A stretch of DNA of 64,000 nucleotides from Pelagimonas sp. (GCA_025210345.1 JAOARX010000006.1:1-64000), one strand, 5' to 3'. Shown: positions 25,134 to 35,438, counted from the first letter of the stretch. The notes: generated by a model not told the origin, from the sequence alone. Program-made: numbers and translations.

Positions 25134-26564
25134 ATGACTATTATGCCCGTTATTTTGTGCGGCGGCTCGGGAACACGGCTGTGGCCCTTGTCCCGCAAGA
25201 GTTATCCCAAACAATTTGCCCCGCTTATGGGGGAAGAAACCTTGTTTCAGGCTTCGGCCAAACGGCTGTCTGGCGGTGGAACAACCTTGCAGTTCACGTC
25301 GCCGATGGTGCTCAGCAATGCCGATTTCCGGTTCATTGTCACCGAACAGCTACAAGCCATCGGCATTGATCCCGGCGCAATCCTGATCGAACCCGAGGGT
25401 CGCAATACCGCACCGGCGGTTCTGGCGGCGGCGCTGCATGCCCAGGCCCAAGATCCCAAGGCTGTCTTGCTGGTGGCCCCTTCGGATCACGTGGTGCCCG
25501 ATGTTGACGCCTTTCATGCGGCTGTCGCGCGCGGCCTGACCGCTGTTGAGCAGGGCCAGCTTGTGACGTTTGGCATCACGCCAACCCGTGCGGAAACCGC
25601 TTATGGCTATCTTGAACTTGCAGAAACGCCGGTGGATGGAGCCCCGACCCCGCTGCGCCGCTTTGTTGAAAAGCCCGATCAGGCGCGCGCGGCGGAAATG
25701 CTGGCGGCGGGGAATTTCAAATGGAATGCAGGGATCTTCCTGTTCCGGGCGGCAGATATGATTGCCGCCTTCGAAGCCCACGCCCCCGAACTGATCGCGC
25801 CGGTCAAAACCGCCGTGGATCAGGCGAAAAGCGATCTGGGCTTTTTGCGGCTGGACCCCGAATCCTGGGCAGGCGCCGAAGATATTTCGATCGACTATGC
25901 GGTTATGGAAAAGGCCAGCAACCTTTCGGTGGTTCCCTTTGATGAAGCCTGGTCCGATCTTGGCGGCTGGGACGCGGTCTGGCAAGAAAGCGGACCCGAT
26001 GACCAAGGTGTCGTTGCAACCGGCGGGGCCACGGCGATTGATTGCCAAAACACCCTTTTGCGCGCGGATAGTGAGCGAATGGAAGTCGTGGGCATCGGGC
26101 TGGAAAACGTCATGGCCATCGCCATGAATGACGCCGTTCTCGTGGCGGATATGTCCCGCGCTCAGGATGTCAAAAAGGCGGTCACCGCGCTTAAGGACAA
26201 ACAGGTTTCGCAGGCGACCCAGTTCCCCAAGGATCACCGCCCGTGGGGCTGGTTCGAAAGCCTGGTTGTTGGCGGTCGGTTCCAGGTCAAACGCATCCTG
26301 GTGCATCCCGGTGCGTCCCTGTCACTGCAAAGCCATGTCCATCGCTCTGAACACTGGATCGTGGTCGAAGGCACCGCCCGCGTTACGGTCGACAATGACG
26401 TCAAGTTGGTGACAGAAAATGAAAGCGTCTACATCCCGCTTGGCGCGGTGCACCGGATGGAAAACCCCGGCAAAGTGCCGATGGTGCTGATTGAGGTGCA
26501 GACCGGTTCGTATGTGGGTGAGGACGATATCATCCGCTACGAAGATGTCTACGCCCGCAGCTGA
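25134..26564 (+). CDS. manC: Mannose-1-phosphate guanylyltransferase / mannose-6-phosphate isomerase
   Basis: 476 residues from the ATG at 25134, with AAAGGAC upstream; the longer frame lacks support. The guanylyltransferase signature GGSGTRLWPLSRKSYPKQF starts at residue 10, and FVEKP and NAGIFLF follow. The C-terminal cupin (PWGWFESLVVGGRFQVKRI, then HRSEHWIVVEGTA) is the type II isomerase domain. It supplies GDP-mannose, which Gmd and Fcl, encoded just to the right on the other strand, convert to GDP-fucose. It stands alone on the plus strand. Confidence 0.95.
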   Translation: MTIMPVILCGGSGTRLWPLSRKSYPKQFAPLMGEETLFQASAKRLSGGGTTLQFTSPMVLSNADFRFIVTEQLQAIGIDPGAILIEPEGRNTAPAVLAAALHAQAQDPKAVLLVAPSDHVVPDVDAFHAAVARGLTAVEQGQLVTFGITPTRAETAYGYLELAETPVDGAPTPLRRFVEKPDQARAAEMLAAGNFKWNAGIFLFRAADMIAAFEAHAPELIAPVKTAVDQAKSDLGFLRLDPESWAGAEDISIDYAVMEKASNLSVVPFDEAWSDLGGWDAVWQESGPDDQGVVATGGATAIDCQNTLLRADSERMEVVGIGLENVMAIAMNDAVLVADMSRAQDVKKAVTALKDKQVSQATQFPKDHRPWGWFESLVVGGRFQVKRILVHPGASLSLQSHVHRSEHWIVVEGTARVTVDNDVKLVTENESVYIPLGAVHRMENPGKVPMVLIEVQTGSYVGEDDIIRYEDVYARS

Positions 26565-26581
26565 CGCTGCTCATGTAAAAT

Positions 26582-26607
26582 GCAGGCCCATTTGCCTTTG
26601 GGCCTGC
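26582..26607. terminator. Hairpin terminator between convergent manC and fcl
   Basis: GCAGGCCCA and TGGGCCTGC form a perfect 9-bp stem with an 8-base loop, 17 bases after manC and 45 bases after fcl. On the minus strand the stem is followed by ATTTTA, a weak U-tract, so it best serves fcl. It probably acts in both directions. Confidence 0.65.
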
Positions 26608-26652
26608 TGCTGTTAACGCGCATGAGTGATCGGCGCGGGGGCCTCAGCCCAC

Positions 26653-27630
26653 TTACTTGGCGCGCAGGTTGTCCAGCCCCTGTTCAAGGAACCACTCGTA
26701 GGTGCCCGCGACCCCGTCCTCAAGGCCAACGCTGGCCTGCCACCCCATCTGTTTGAGGCGGTTTACATCCATGAGCTTTTTCATGGTCCCGTCCGGTTTG
26801 GTCGGGTCGGTCAGGATCTCGCCCTTAAAGCCGGTCACCCGCGCCACCAGACGAGCCAGATCCAGGATTGAGATATCCGTGCCGGACCCCACATTGATAT
26901 GGCTCAGCATGGGCTGGGTGTTTGCCGCATAGGTTTCGGCATCCAGATCGGCAACAAACAAAGACGCCTCGGCCATGTCATCCACATGCAGGAATTCACG
27001 CATGGGCGCGCCGGACCCCCAGATCGTGACCGTATCCTGCGCGTCCTGGGCCGCTTCGTGGAAACGACGGATCAAGGCGGGCAAAACATGCGAGTTTTCG
27101 GGATGGAAATTGTCACCCGGCCCATAAAGATTGGTGGGCATCACCGAACGGTAGTCCGTGCCATATTGCCGGTTATAGCTTTCGCAGATTTTGATCCCGG
27201 CGATCTTGGCGATGGCGTAGGGTTCATTGGTGGGTTCCAACGTACCGGTCAGCAAAGCGTCTTCGCGCATGGGCTGGGGCACGGCCTTGGGGTAGATGCA
27301 GGAACTGCCCAGTTGCAAAAGCTGGGTGACCCCGGCCTCATAGGCCTGATGGATCACATTGCTTTGGATCATCAGGTTTTCATAGATGAACTGCGCCGGA
27401 TAGGTGTTGTTGGCCATGATGCCACCGACCTTGGCTGCCGCCAAAATCACCTGATCGGGTTTTTGCACCTGCATGAAATCGCGCACCGCAGCCTGATCGG
27501 TCAGATCAAGCTCATCCGAGCGGCGTGTGATCAGCTCAAGCGGCTCTCCGGCGGTTTGGCGCGCTTTCAGGCGTCGCAGAATGGCACCGCCCACCATTCC
27601 GCGATGGCCCGCAACATATATCTTTCGCAT
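26653..27630 (-). CDS. fcl: GDP-L-fucose synthase
   Basis: 325 residues. It epimerises and reduces GDP-4-keto-6-deoxymannose to GDP-L-fucose with NADPH. The cofactor loop [12 protein letters not shown] is at residues 6-17, and the catalytic Y-x3-K is in [18 protein letters not shown]-type [11 protein letters not shown] and [14 protein letters not shown] are family blocks. It follows gmd after 10 bases and ends the leftward polysaccharide operon. Confidence 0.95.
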   Translation of the reverse strand: MRKIYVAGHRGMVGGAILRRLKARQTAGEPLELITRRSDELDLTDQAAVRDFMQVQKPDQVILAAAKVGGIMANNTYPAQFIYENLMIQSNVIHQAYEAGVTQLLQLGSSCIYPKAVPQPMREDALLTGTLEPTNEPYAIAKIAGIKICESYNRQYGTDYRSVMPTNLYGPGDNFHPENSHVLPALIRRFHEAAQDAQDTVTIWGSGAPMREFLHVDDMAEASLFVADLDAETYAANTQPMLSHINVGSGTDISILDLARLVARVTGFKGEILTDPTKPDGTMKKLMDVNRLKQMGWQASVGLEDGVAGTYEWFLEQGLDNLRAK

Positions 27631-27640
27631 ATCCTACCCC

Positions 27641-28765
27641 TTAGCCGTTCTCGATCGAGACAGGGATATCCATCCCATGGGCCTTCAGCAGCGCATGACG
27701 CTGTGCGGTCTTAAGATCTTCGCGGACCATTTCCGCGCACATTTCCTGTGCGGTGATTTCAGGTTCCCAGCCCAGCTTGGCCTTGGCATTGGAGGGATCG
27801 CCCAAAAGGGTTTCGACCTCAGCGGGGCGGAAATACCGGGGATCGACACGCATGACCACATCGCCCACGGACAGGGCCGGCGCCTGATCCCCTTCGATGG
27901 CAGCCACTGTAGCGATTTCATCAACCCCGGTGCCCGAAAACTCCAGCGTGATCCCAAGTTCGGCCGCGGACCATTCGATGAACTGGCGCACGCTGTATTG
28001 CACGCCCGTCGCAATGACAAAATCCTCAGCATTGTCTTGCTGCAGCATCATCCACTGCATCCGCACGTAATCCTTGGCGTGGCCCCAATCGCGCAGCGCA
28101 TCAATGTTGCCCATGTAAAGACAGGGCTCCAGACCCTGGGCGATATTGGACAGGCCACGGGTGATTTTGCGGGTCACAAAGGTTTCGCCGCGCCGCGGGC
28201 TTTCGTGGTTAAACAAGATACCGTTGCAGGCATACATGCCATAGGCCTCGCGGTAATTGACCGTGATCCAATAGCTGTAAAGCTTGGCCACCGCATAGGG
28301 CGAACGCGGGTAAAACGGTGTTGTCTCGCGTTGCGGGGTTTCCTGCACCAGGCCATATAGTTCGGATGTAGAGGCCTGATAAAAGCGGGTCTTTTTCTCA
28401 AGACCCAAAAAGCGGATCGCCTCAAGCAGGCGCAATGTGCCCATCCCGTCCACATCGGCCGTGTATTCGGGGGCTTCGAAACTGACAGCAACATGCGATT
28501 GCGCGCCCAGGTTATAGACCTCATCGGGCTGCACCTCTGAGATCAGCCGGGTCAGGTTGGACGTGTCGGTCAGATCGCCATAATGAAGTTTGAACATGGC
28601 GTTATCGACATGGGGATCTTCATAGATGTGATCCACTCGGCCGGTATTGAACAGGGATGCGCGGCGCTTGATCCCATGCACTTCATAGCCCTTTTCCAGG
28701 AGAAACTCTGCCAGATAAGAGCCATCCTGCCCGGTCACACCGGTAATAAGTGCGCGTTTTGTCAT
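27641..28765 (-). CDS. gmd: GDP-mannose 4,6-dehydratase
   Basis: 374 residues, the usual length. [20 protein letters not shown] (20 residues) at the N-terminus is the Gmd-specific NADP site, and the catalytic Y-x3-K is in [25 protein letters not shown] is a conserved loop of the family. It makes GDP-4-keto-6-deoxymannose for Fcl. Order gmd-fcl is the common one. Confidence 0.96.
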   Translation of the reverse strand: MTKRALITGVTGQDGSYLAEFLLEKGYEVHGIKRRASLFNTGRVDHIYEDPHVDNAMFKLHYGDLTDTSNLTRLISEVQPDEVYNLGAQSHVAVSFEAPEYTADVDGMGTLRLLEAIRFLGLEKKTRFYQASTSELYGLVQETPQRETTPFYPRSPYAVAKLYSYWITVNYREAYGMYACNGILFNHESPRRGETFVTRKITRGLSNIAQGLEPCLYMGNIDALRDWGHAKDYVRMQWMMLQQDNAEDFVIATGVQYSVRQFIEWSAAELGITLEFSGTGVDEIATVAAIEGDQAPALSVGDVVMRVDPRYFRPAEVETLLGDPSNAKAKLGWEPEITAQEMCAEMVREDLKTAQRHALLKAHGMDIPVSIENG

Positions 28766-28775
28766 CGTTCATCTC

Positions 28776-29519
28776 TCAAAAGAATTGTTGAATTTTGGAA
28801 AGGTTTTTCCACGCGAGAGTCCCGGCCCCACCTACACCATTGGCTCGAATGGCGCGATAGTCCTCCTGGCTTTTTCGCATGATTTTTCTCAGCGACCGGT
28901 TGCTTTCGCCCCCCACCCGCATTTTGATAAACACCTCAGGGATATAGCGGATATTGATCTGCCCCCGCACCAGGTAGCGCAGCATGGCGTCATAGTCGGC
29001 GGCAATGCGATAGCTGGTGTCGTAATAGCCCCAGCGCTCAAACACAGAGCGGCGCAGATACAGGGTTGGATGTGGCGGCATCCAACCGCGCCGCAGCCGT
29101 GCCGGGTTATAGGCCCCTGAACGCCATTTGCGAATGATCCGGTCGGTGTCCTCCTCGGCCACGTAATCAAGATCACCGTAAACGCCGTCAACCTCGGGAT
29201 CTTCAAAGGCTTTGGCCACGGTTGCGATCACGGTGTCCGAGGCAAAAAAGTCATCTGAATGCATCAAACCCAGAACATCGCCGGTGGCCCGCTGAAGCCC
29301 TTTGTTGATGGCGTCATAGATGCCACCGTCCGGCGCGCTTTGCACGGACATCTGAGGGCTTTTCATCTGCTCGATCACGTCCAATGTACCATCCGTGGAT
29401 TGGCCGTCCTGAATGACGTGTTCGATCTCATCATAGGTTTGGGCCTGTACGCTGCGCAGCGCGTCTGCGACGGTTTCCTTGCGATTATACACCGCGGTCA
29501 CGATGGATATACGCATCAC
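28776..29519 (-). CDS. Glycosyltransferase family 2
   Basis: 247 residues, a GT-A fold transferase with no membrane anchor. The nucleotide-sugar site is IVTAVYNRKETVADALRS, and the DxD-like MHSDDFFASD should bind the metal. RRGWMPPHPTLYLRRSVFE (cited to 19 residues) is typical of WcaA-like enzymes that build exopolysaccharide side chains. The start overlaps the stop of the acetyltransferase gene in ATGA. Donor and acceptor cannot be deduced; fucose is a candidate donor because gmd and fcl follow. Confidence 0.85.
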   Translation of the reverse strand: MMRISIVTAVYNRKETVADALRSVQAQTYDEIEHVIQDGQSTDGTLDVIEQMKSPQMSVQSAPDGGIYDAINKGLQRATGDVLGLMHSDDFFASDTVIATVAKAFEDPEVDGVYGDLDYVAEEDTDRIIRKWRSGAYNPARLRRGWMPPHPTLYLRRSVFERWGYYDTSYRIAADYDAMLRYLVRGQINIRYIPEVFIKMRVGGESNRSLRKIMRKSQEDYRAIRANGVGGAGTLAWKNLSKIQQFF

Positions 29520-30109
29520 GACATTCCTTCTGTATGAGGTCCGCTTTGGGGCGCGGGGCCTTCTTGCTCATGTGCATAGGGGCGCTTGCGACGATGAGAG
29601 GCGGGGACGCCGCTCCAGACATCCCAGGGTGGAATGTCCTGGGTCGCGACGGATCCCATGGCCAGAACCGCGCCCTCGCCCAGTGTGACCCCAGGGGCCA
29701 CTTTGGACATGGCGCCGACCCAGCCACTTTGTTCTACGGTGATGGGGCGCGTGATCAAATCAAAGCTCTCTTTGCTCCAATCGTGACTTCCGGTGCACAG
29801 ATAGGCCCCCTGGCTGACACAGCTATGGGCCCCCAAACGCACCAAAGCCAGATTGTCGATCCAGGCGCGCTCGCCGATCCAGGCGTGATCCCCCACCTCT
29901 AGGCGCCAGGGGAATTTGACCTTTACATAGGGCTTGATCACCACCCCCTGGCCAATCTGCGCCCCGAAGGCACGCAACAGCGCCACGCGCCAACCCGAGC
30001 CCGGCCAAACCGAGGCCACCAGGAAAAAGCTGACCAACTCCCACAGGATTTCGGTCAGACGAGAGCGCCCGCGCTGAAACCCCCCATTTTCAAACTTGTC
30101 CAGTCTCAT
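29516..30109 (-). CDS. WcaF-like acetyltransferase of polysaccharide synthesis
   Basis: 197 residues with left-handed beta-helix repeats from about residue 60 (VKFPWRLEVGDHAWIGERAW, 20 residues) and the block YLCTGSHDWSKESFDLI that marks the WcaF/colanic-acid O-acetyltransferase group. It would O-acetylate a sugar, often fucose in colanic acid, using acetyl-CoA. Overlapping starts and stops tie it to both glycosyltransferase neighbours. Confidence 0.82.
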   Translation of the reverse strand: MRLDKFENGGFQRGRSRLTEILWELVSFFLVASVWPGSGWRVALLRAFGAQIGQGVVIKPYVKVKFPWRLEVGDHAWIGERAWIDNLALVRLGAHSCVSQGAYLCTGSHDWSKESFDLITRPITVEQSGWVGAMSKVAPGVTLGEGAVLAMGSVATQDIPPWDVWSGVPASHRRKRPYAHEQEGPAPQSGPHTEGMS

Positions 30110-31161
30110 GCGACCTCCTCGAACAGGGCCATGAACCGGCGCAACCGGGCGTCGCCATATTCTTCCAGAAAACCAACCCGGTTCAGGGGCATACTGGCCA
30201 GTGCGGCGCGATCTTGGGGCATGGCCTTAACGGCCTGGGCCAACTCATGATAGATCACGGCTCCGTAGGGCGCCGCGAAACCGCCCGCAGCGGTATGGGC
30301 CACAATGGGACGCACCCCCAGCGCCATCGCCTCAAGCAGGACATAGGGCATGCCCTCTGACAAAGAGGGAAAGAAGAACAGATCATATTCTGAAAGCACC
30401 TTACCGCGCTGCTCAAACGCGACCGGGCCTGAAAAGCTGAATTTGGCCGTCAGGCCCGCCGCATCGACGGCCTGTTCGATTTGATCCATATAGGTCTGAT
30501 CTTCGACCTGGCCATCAATGCAAAATCGCATATTTTCAAAGACCTGGGGCCGGGTATCACGCAAAGCCACCGCAAGATCGACCATGGCAAGCTGATTTTT
30601 CTTTGGCGAGATTCGCGAAAAGGACCCCACCACGATAGGGCCACTTCGTGCGGGGGGACCGGGGGTAAACAGCTCTTTTTGCAGGGCCATGATGTCCGAG
30701 GGCACCCCGTTGGGGACAATTTCATTGCGCCGGGCATTGGGCAGAAAGAACTGCGCTTTGCGCTGTTCGGCTGGTGTCAGGGCATGGATCGACAGGCGAC
30801 CAAAGCGGGCGCAAAAATTGAACAGCGCAAGCACCGCCAGCTTGGCCCGAAATCGGCTTTGCCGCATCGCCCAGCGATCCAGCATCCCATGCGGGCACAA
30901 GATCACGTTGCGCCCTGTCAGCAGGCCAATCAACGTCATGACAATGCAGTAGGGCGCAAACAGGTCATTCAGATGCCAGGCCTGCCCCCGCAGCCCCAGC
31001 GCATGCAGTTTGGAAACCGGTTTCAGATTGCCCTGTTTCAACAGGTTTGAATCCACCTGATGGGCCGCCAGCAAGGGACGATCAAGCACGCTGGCGAATT
31101 CTCGCACGGCCACGGCCAAACCAAAGGCCTCAATGGTGAAACGGTTAACAAAAAAGATCAC
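30106..31161 (-). CDS. Glycosyltransferase family 4-like
   Basis: 351 residues, GT-B fold. The C-terminal donor domain shows VVGSFSRISPKKNQ, then FFFPSLSEGMPYVLLEAMAL (20 residues), the E-x7-E pattern of retaining GT4 enzymes. The N-terminal acceptor domain has CPHGMLDRWAM, common in exopolysaccharide GT4 proteins. Overlaps on both sides place it in the leftward polysaccharide operon. The sugar transferred is unknown. Confidence 0.87.
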   Translation of the reverse strand: MIFFVNRFTIEAFGLAVAVREFASVLDRPLLAAHQVDSNLLKQGNLKPVSKLHALGLRGQAWHLNDLFAPYCIVMTLIGLLTGRNVILCPHGMLDRWAMRQSRFRAKLAVLALFNFCARFGRLSIHALTPAEQRKAQFFLPNARRNEIVPNGVPSDIMALQKELFTPGPPARSGPIVVGSFSRISPKKNQLAMVDLAVALRDTRPQVFENMRFCIDGQVEDQTYMDQIEQAVDAAGLTAKFSFSGPVAFEQRGKVLSEYDLFFFPSLSEGMPYVLLEAMALGVRPIVAHTAAGGFAAPYGAVIYHELAQAVKAMPQDRAALASMPLNRVGFLEEYGDARLRRFMALFEEVA

Positions 31162-31961
31162 TGTCCGGCCTCCAGATCCGAGCGCAGGCGCGCGTTGGAC
31201 GCGTCAATACGGGCCACAAGCGCCTGCACCTCGGGTTGGGAAAGATCATCGGTCGCGACCTGCGCGGGCTTGCGTCCCAACAGGCCCTTAACCCAGCGCC
31301 GCAACCCCTGCGGCATCAAAGGCCGCAAGATCACCTGGAAGACAGGCTTGGCAACAAGGGCCTCAATCGGGCCGGGAATGACCTCACGACTGCCAAAACT
31401 GTTGGCGGTTTCCAGCGCGATGGGGCCAACGGGTTCCCCCAGCAGGTCACCGGCCAACGATCTAAGCGCATCTGGATCTTTCAGCATTCCAAATTCGATC
31501 ATACGGATATCGTTCAGCCCCATGTCGCGCAGACCCTGCACCATGGCCCCCAGATCGGCATGATCGAGATAATCATGGCTTTCCAGAAAGGCGCTGCTGC
31601 TGCCGCTCCAGCCATCAAAATTGATGGCATGGCGGTAATGCGATGACAGCCGGGCCTGTTCGGGGCGCACCATCAGCAGAACCGTCACCTGATCAAATCG
31701 GGCCACATTTTCCGCCATGTGTTTGGGAAAGGCCCCCTGGCGGAAATAGGTGGTCGTGGCATCCAATAGCAGTGTCGGGGTGGTTTCCCGCGCCAATCGG
31801 GCTTCTAACACCGATGGTTTCAACGCCAGAATACCGGATTCCTTTGGCACATCCATCACAGAACCGCACACCTGCGCCAAGGCGCTGTGCAAACTGGTGG
31901 TGCCCGATTTCTTTTGCCCGGGGATAAGGATCAGCCGGTGTTTGATTTGCGTGTCAGACAT
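31158..31961 (-). CDS. Sulfotransferase family protein
   Basis: 267 residues. PGQKKSGTTSLHSAL (from residue 14) is the 5'-phosphosulfate loop of PAPS sulfotransferases. VTVLLMVRPEQARLSSHYRH, 20 residues, holds the Arg and Ser that bind the 3'-phosphate. It should sulfate a sugar hydroxyl, in the cytoplasm, before export. Start overlaps the next upstream gene by 8 bases. Confidence 0.8.
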   Translation of the reverse strand: MSDTQIKHRLILIPGQKKSGTTSLHSALAQVCGSVMDVPKESGILALKPSVLEARLARETTPTLLLDATTTYFRQGAFPKHMAENVARFDQVTVLLMVRPEQARLSSHYRHAINFDGWSGSSSAFLESHDYLDHADLGAMVQGLRDMGLNDIRMIEFGMLKDPDALRSLAGDLLGEPVGPIALETANSFGSREVIPGPIEALVAKPVFQVILRPLMPQGLRRWVKGLLGRKPAQVATDDLSQPEVQALVARIDASNARLRSDLEAGQ

Positions 31962-32688
31962 GGCCTGCGCCCTCCAAAAGCGCTTGTGTCGCCTGGCTTT
32001 GTTCTTGAATGCGCGCGCTCAGATCCGCCTTGGCGTTCAAAAGCGCTGCGATGCGCTGCGAGGGGCGATTGTAAAACTCATTGCCTTGTTTTTTGCGGGC
32101 CTGAGACAGGGTTTCGGCCTGCTCAATCCCCTGGGCCAGATCGCTATCGGACAGATGCCAATGCGCGGCCAATCGGCGATGCGCCGCGCTTTGAGGATCG
32201 GCCAGAGCCTCGATCGGGATCACCACGCCCCCGCGCTCTAACACGTCGCTGTAATACGCCAGCGGGCCGGGCATGCGCGGCGTCCCCTTGAGAACCCGCA
32301 TGGCGGTTTGGGTAATCCTTTCCAGATCGGCATCGTGCTCTTTGCCAGCGGCCAGCCTGTCAAAGATCCCTTGGGGATCGTAGCTGAGAAGATGGGTGGT
32401 ATAGCTGGCGATGACCTTGTTGATCGGGCGATAGCTGAACACCGCCGAAGCGGGCACATTGCGAAAATGGCAATGGATCACCGAAGGGCGCAGGGCCAAC
32501 CGCCGGGAACCTTCGATATAGGTCCGCCCTGTCGCAAATTGCGCCACATGGCTAAGATAGGTGGTGCCTGTTTTTGGGAACCCTGAGACAACCGTTGATC
32601 CATTCAGGCGGGCCAGGATCGTGGCGTTGGTCAGATTGATCAGGGCGCGGGATTTCAGCGCCACGCGGCGTGTCAGGCTTTGGGTCAT
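31954..32688 (-). CDS. Sulfotransferase family protein
   Basis: 244 residues. SGFPKTGTTYLSHV at residues 35-48 is a good 5'-phosphosulfate loop, and FSYRPINKVIASYTTHLL carries the 3'-phosphate-binding R-x7-S type pattern. The ladder of overlaps continues. It differs clearly in sequence from the other two sulfotransferases of this operon, suggesting distinct acceptor positions rather than recent duplication. Confidence 0.78.
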   Translation of the reverse strand: MTQSLTRRVALKSRALINLTNATILARLNGSTVVSGFPKTGTTYLSHVAQFATGRTYIEGSRRLALRPSVIHCHFRNVPASAVFSYRPINKVIASYTTHLLSYDPQGIFDRLAAGKEHDADLERITQTAMRVLKGTPRMPGPLAYYSDVLERGGVVIPIEALADPQSAAHRRLAAHWHLSDSDLAQGIEQAETLSQARKKQGNEFYNRPSQRIAALLNAKADLSARIQEQSQATQALLEGAGHV

Positions 32689-33704
32689 TGGCTCAGGATC
32701 ACTTCTGGTGTCAGCGCATGTTCAGGATAGCGCGCCATGGCCGCGCGGAATTGGGCAAAGCTTTTGGGGGCATGGGCCTGTTCTGACGTACCGGGGATCA
32801 GACCTTCGAGGGCGTCGGGGCTCGCAATGACATGGCATCCCGCCGCGGCAGCCTGGAACACCCGATTGTTCAGGCCGGTATAGTGTTTTGTTGGCACAAG
32901 CACACAATCAAACCCAGCAAGATAGGCCTGAAAGTCAGGGACATCGCTGTCATGGGTCATGTCTTCGGGAACATGGGGGGCAAACTCTGCCCGCGCTTGT
33001 ACGGTGGTTTGGCGCGCGAGATCGGGATGGCCCGCCAGTCGACGCAGGAACCAAACATATTCTGCTTCACGTCGAACGCCCGGTGGCACCGGTAGCAAAA
33101 ACCGCCTGTCCCGGGGTGCGGTGCCGCGCGGCTGGATCGACGCTGGAAAGAGCTGTTTGGTTTCCAGCGCATTGTTGAACATTTCGATCTGAGCTTTGGC
33201 CCCGGGGGCTTTGCGGCGCAGAAATGCCGCTTCGGGCGCGGTCTGAACATAGACGATATCGAACCGGTCCATTTGGGCGACATCGCGGCGCAACCCCTGC
33301 ATATACCGCAGCGGGGCAGACAGACGGTATAGATCAAACCCGAACCGCCCCGAGCACAGCTCATATAGCTGGTTTCCAGCCTGGCGCGCGCGCGCATCAT
33401 TCAGCATGAGCGCGCGTTGGGCGATTTCAATGCCCGGCGCACCATCCCAGGATTGCCCTTTTTGGTACACCGCCAGCGCATAGCTTTGCGGGCCGGTCAC
33501 CCGGGTCAACTTGGCTAAGCGATGGGCCGCATCCATCGTGGGCGCGTCTTGCGCGCAGTCAAGTTTCCAGAGGTCACCGCCTTGCCGCACATGGACTTCG
33601 GCCCCATCCTGAAAGGCGCGCACCATGCGCAAAAACATCGGAATCCGCGCGCCGTTCAGAAAGGTGTCAAAAAACACCGGTTCAATGATGAAGAGCAGCT
33701 TCAT
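32685..33704 (-). CDS. Probable glycosyltransferase (GT-B-like)
   Basis: 339 residues from the ATG at 33704 (MKLLFIIEPVFFDTFLNG), which overlaps the upstream gene by 23 bases; the longer frame reaches 33857 inside that gene and is unlikely. The C-terminal half (FDCVLVPTKHYTGLNNRVFQ, 20 residues, then AAAAGCHVIASPDALEGL) looks like the donor-binding half of a GT-B enzyme. No strict family motif is complete, so the call leans on fold pattern and context. Confidence 0.6.
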   Translation of the reverse strand: MKLLFIIEPVFFDTFLNGARIPMFLRMVRAFQDGAEVHVRQGGDLWKLDCAQDAPTMDAAHRLAKLTRVTGPQSYALAVYQKGQSWDGAPGIEIAQRALMLNDARARQAGNQLYELCSGRFGFDLYRLSAPLRYMQGLRRDVAQMDRFDIVYVQTAPEAAFLRRKAPGAKAQIEMFNNALETKQLFPASIQPRGTAPRDRRFLLPVPPGVRREAEYVWFLRRLAGHPDLARQTTVQARAEFAPHVPEDMTHDSDVPDFQAYLAGFDCVLVPTKHYTGLNNRVFQAAAAGCHVIASPDALEGLIPGTSEQAHAPKSFAQFRAAMARYPEHALTPEVILSQ

Positions 33705-34422
33705 AAACGGTCTGAGCCTTTTGCAGATTGGAATGGGTTCGCATGTCTTCGGATAGGGCAATGCGGCGGGGGGCGTTTTGCGAATGACGATACGTGGTTG
33801 ACGTTTCCCGCGAGCGCGCCAAAGCCGCCTCATAGTTGCTGGCATAGTCATCGCCACCCAGCACCCTGAGCAAATCCTGCTCGGCGCTGCCCTCGGCCGG
33901 GTCTTTCAAAAGGCGGTCAAAATCGACGATCTTGAACCCGGTTTTCTGGGCATTCTCAATATATCGGACATAGCGATCATGGACGGGCTCAAGTGAGAAG
34001 GGTCCGGCGTGCATCCCTTCGATCACTGCCGTCAACAAGGTATCGACCTCTTGACCAGCCAGCGCCTTGTGGGCGGGATGGCGCGGATTGGATTCAATAT
34101 AGCGTGCCAGTGATGCGGCATAGGCCGTGGGCGCACGCACCAAAAGCACCCCCATATCTAATCCCATGTCTGTGGCGCTTTGTTCGAAACACTCCACATG
34201 ACCAAAGATGACCCCCCCGCGCCCAGCGAGATCACTGCCATTGGCGGTTTGGGCAATCACCGGACCCGACAATTTCATGCGGCCAAAGGCTTTGGTCAAT
34301 GAAACGATCAGGTTGGTGCCCGATTTGGGGATGGAATTCACAAACACACGCGGTGTGCGGTTCCGTCCCAGGGTCTGAAACCCGTATTTGAGGTTGAGAT
34401 AGCGGATCGCAAGCGTGCTCAT
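33682..34422 (-). CDS. Sulfotransferase family protein
   Basis: 246 residues. VNSIPKSGTNLIVSLTKAFG, 20 residues, is a classic 5'-phosphosulfate loop (residues 28-47). LLVRAPTAYAASLARYI fits the 3'-phosphate strand. It lies between the pyruvyltransferase-like and glycosyltransferase genes with an ATGA overlap at its start. Third sulfotransferase of the operon and the fourth such gene in the window. Confidence 0.8.
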   Translation of the reverse strand: MSTLAIRYLNLKYGFQTLGRNRTPRVFVNSIPKSGTNLIVSLTKAFGRMKLSGPVIAQTANGSDLAGRGGVIFGHVECFEQSATDMGLDMGVLLVRAPTAYAASLARYIESNPRHPAHKALAGQEVDTLLTAVIEGMHAGPFSLEPVHDRYVRYIENAQKTGFKIVDFDRLLKDPAEGSAEQDLLRVLGGDDYASNYEAALARSRETSTTYRHSQNAPRRIALSEDMRTHSNLQKAQTVYEAALHH

Positions 34423-35438
34423 GTGGCAATCCCTTTTGCAAGAATATCAATGGTCTCGGCGCGTTGCAGGTCAAGTTGTTCCCAGGTTTTGGCGATTGAG
34501 GCCACGGGCACGCGCTGTCCCTCCAGTTGCAGGATCTCACCCACGGTGCCTGTCAATTCAGGTGTTTCCGTTTTTTGATCATAAGAGATCAGCGTACTGG
34601 GCACGCTGAAATACACGCAGGCCTTGGCCACGTGTAGCCGGTTTGAAATCACATGATCCGCCGGACTAAGATGCAAAGGGACATCCACGTCTTGGCGTTC
34701 AACGCTGTGGCCCGCATCCAACAGGGCCTGGTGCAGGGCGTCGATGTTATCGACATCCGCCGAAGGGCTGAGCAAAATTGGCCGCCGTGGTTGCGATTGC
34801 CAAACCGCGACTTCATCAAGGAAGCGCGCGATGTTCTCACGCTCGGTGTAGCGGCCCGTGTCAGAAAACCCACGCGGTAGCAGAACCAGCCGCCCATCCG
34901 CAGACGCAGCATCCGGGCTGGATAGAAAGTGAAACCGCCCGCCCAGCGAGGCCATCTTACCGGGGCTGGGCTGTTGGCGCAGGCTTTCGTGCAGGTAAAA
35001 GGCGTCGACCACATCGCGAATGGGTACATTGGGCAGATGTTCGGCCAAAATCGCCTTGCTTGCCTCGGTGCGCACCGAGATCTGCGCCTTGGACATGATC
35101 CATCGCTGCCACTTTCCCCTGCGCCCCGGCGGCCAGCCCGATGCTTCGATCGAGAAAAAGATGATCTGAACCCCAAGCAGCCGCGCCAGCGCCAGCGTAC
35201 GGATATATGACCCTGTCCGCGCGTTGATGACATGCCCACCGCAAACAATGATACGGCGCGCACCGATCAATTCACGCAGCAGCGCACGAAGCGGTGTCGT
35301 GCCACTCACCACAGCGGGGGTTGGTGGGCCGCAAACCTGGGCCACGGCTTCGATCATCATGTCATCGCCAAAGTTTCCCTTGCCGGCATAGCCAATCAGA
35401 ACCGTCTTTCCGGTCTGCTTTGAGAGATTAGAAGGCAT
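34419..35438 (-). CDS. Polysaccharide pyruvyltransferase-like protein
   Basis: 339 residues. GYAGKGNFGDDMMIEAVAQ and IIVCGGHVINARTG at the N-terminus, and HLSPADHVISNRLHVAKACV, 20 residues, with its SNRLHV block near the C-terminus are signatures of the CsaB/WcaK family, which adds pyruvate ketals to surface sugars from phosphoenolpyruvate. The family also contains members of unproven activity. Overlaps the wzx gene by 11 bases. Confidence 0.8.
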   Translation of the reverse strand: MPSNLSKQTGKTVLIGYAGKGNFGDDMMIEAVAQVCGPPTPAVVSGTTPLRALLRELIGARRIIVCGGHVINARTGSYIRTLALARLLGVQIIFFSIEASGWPPGRRGKWQRWIMSKAQISVRTEASKAILAEHLPNVPIRDVVDAFYLHESLRQQPSPGKMASLGGRFHFLSSPDAASADGRLVLLPRGFSDTGRYTERENIARFLDEVAVWQSQPRRPILLSPSADVDNIDALHQALLDAGHSVERQDVDVPLHLSPADHVISNRLHVAKACVYFSVPSTLISYDQKTETPELTGTVGEILQLEGQRVPVASIAKTWEQLDLQRAETIDILAKGIAT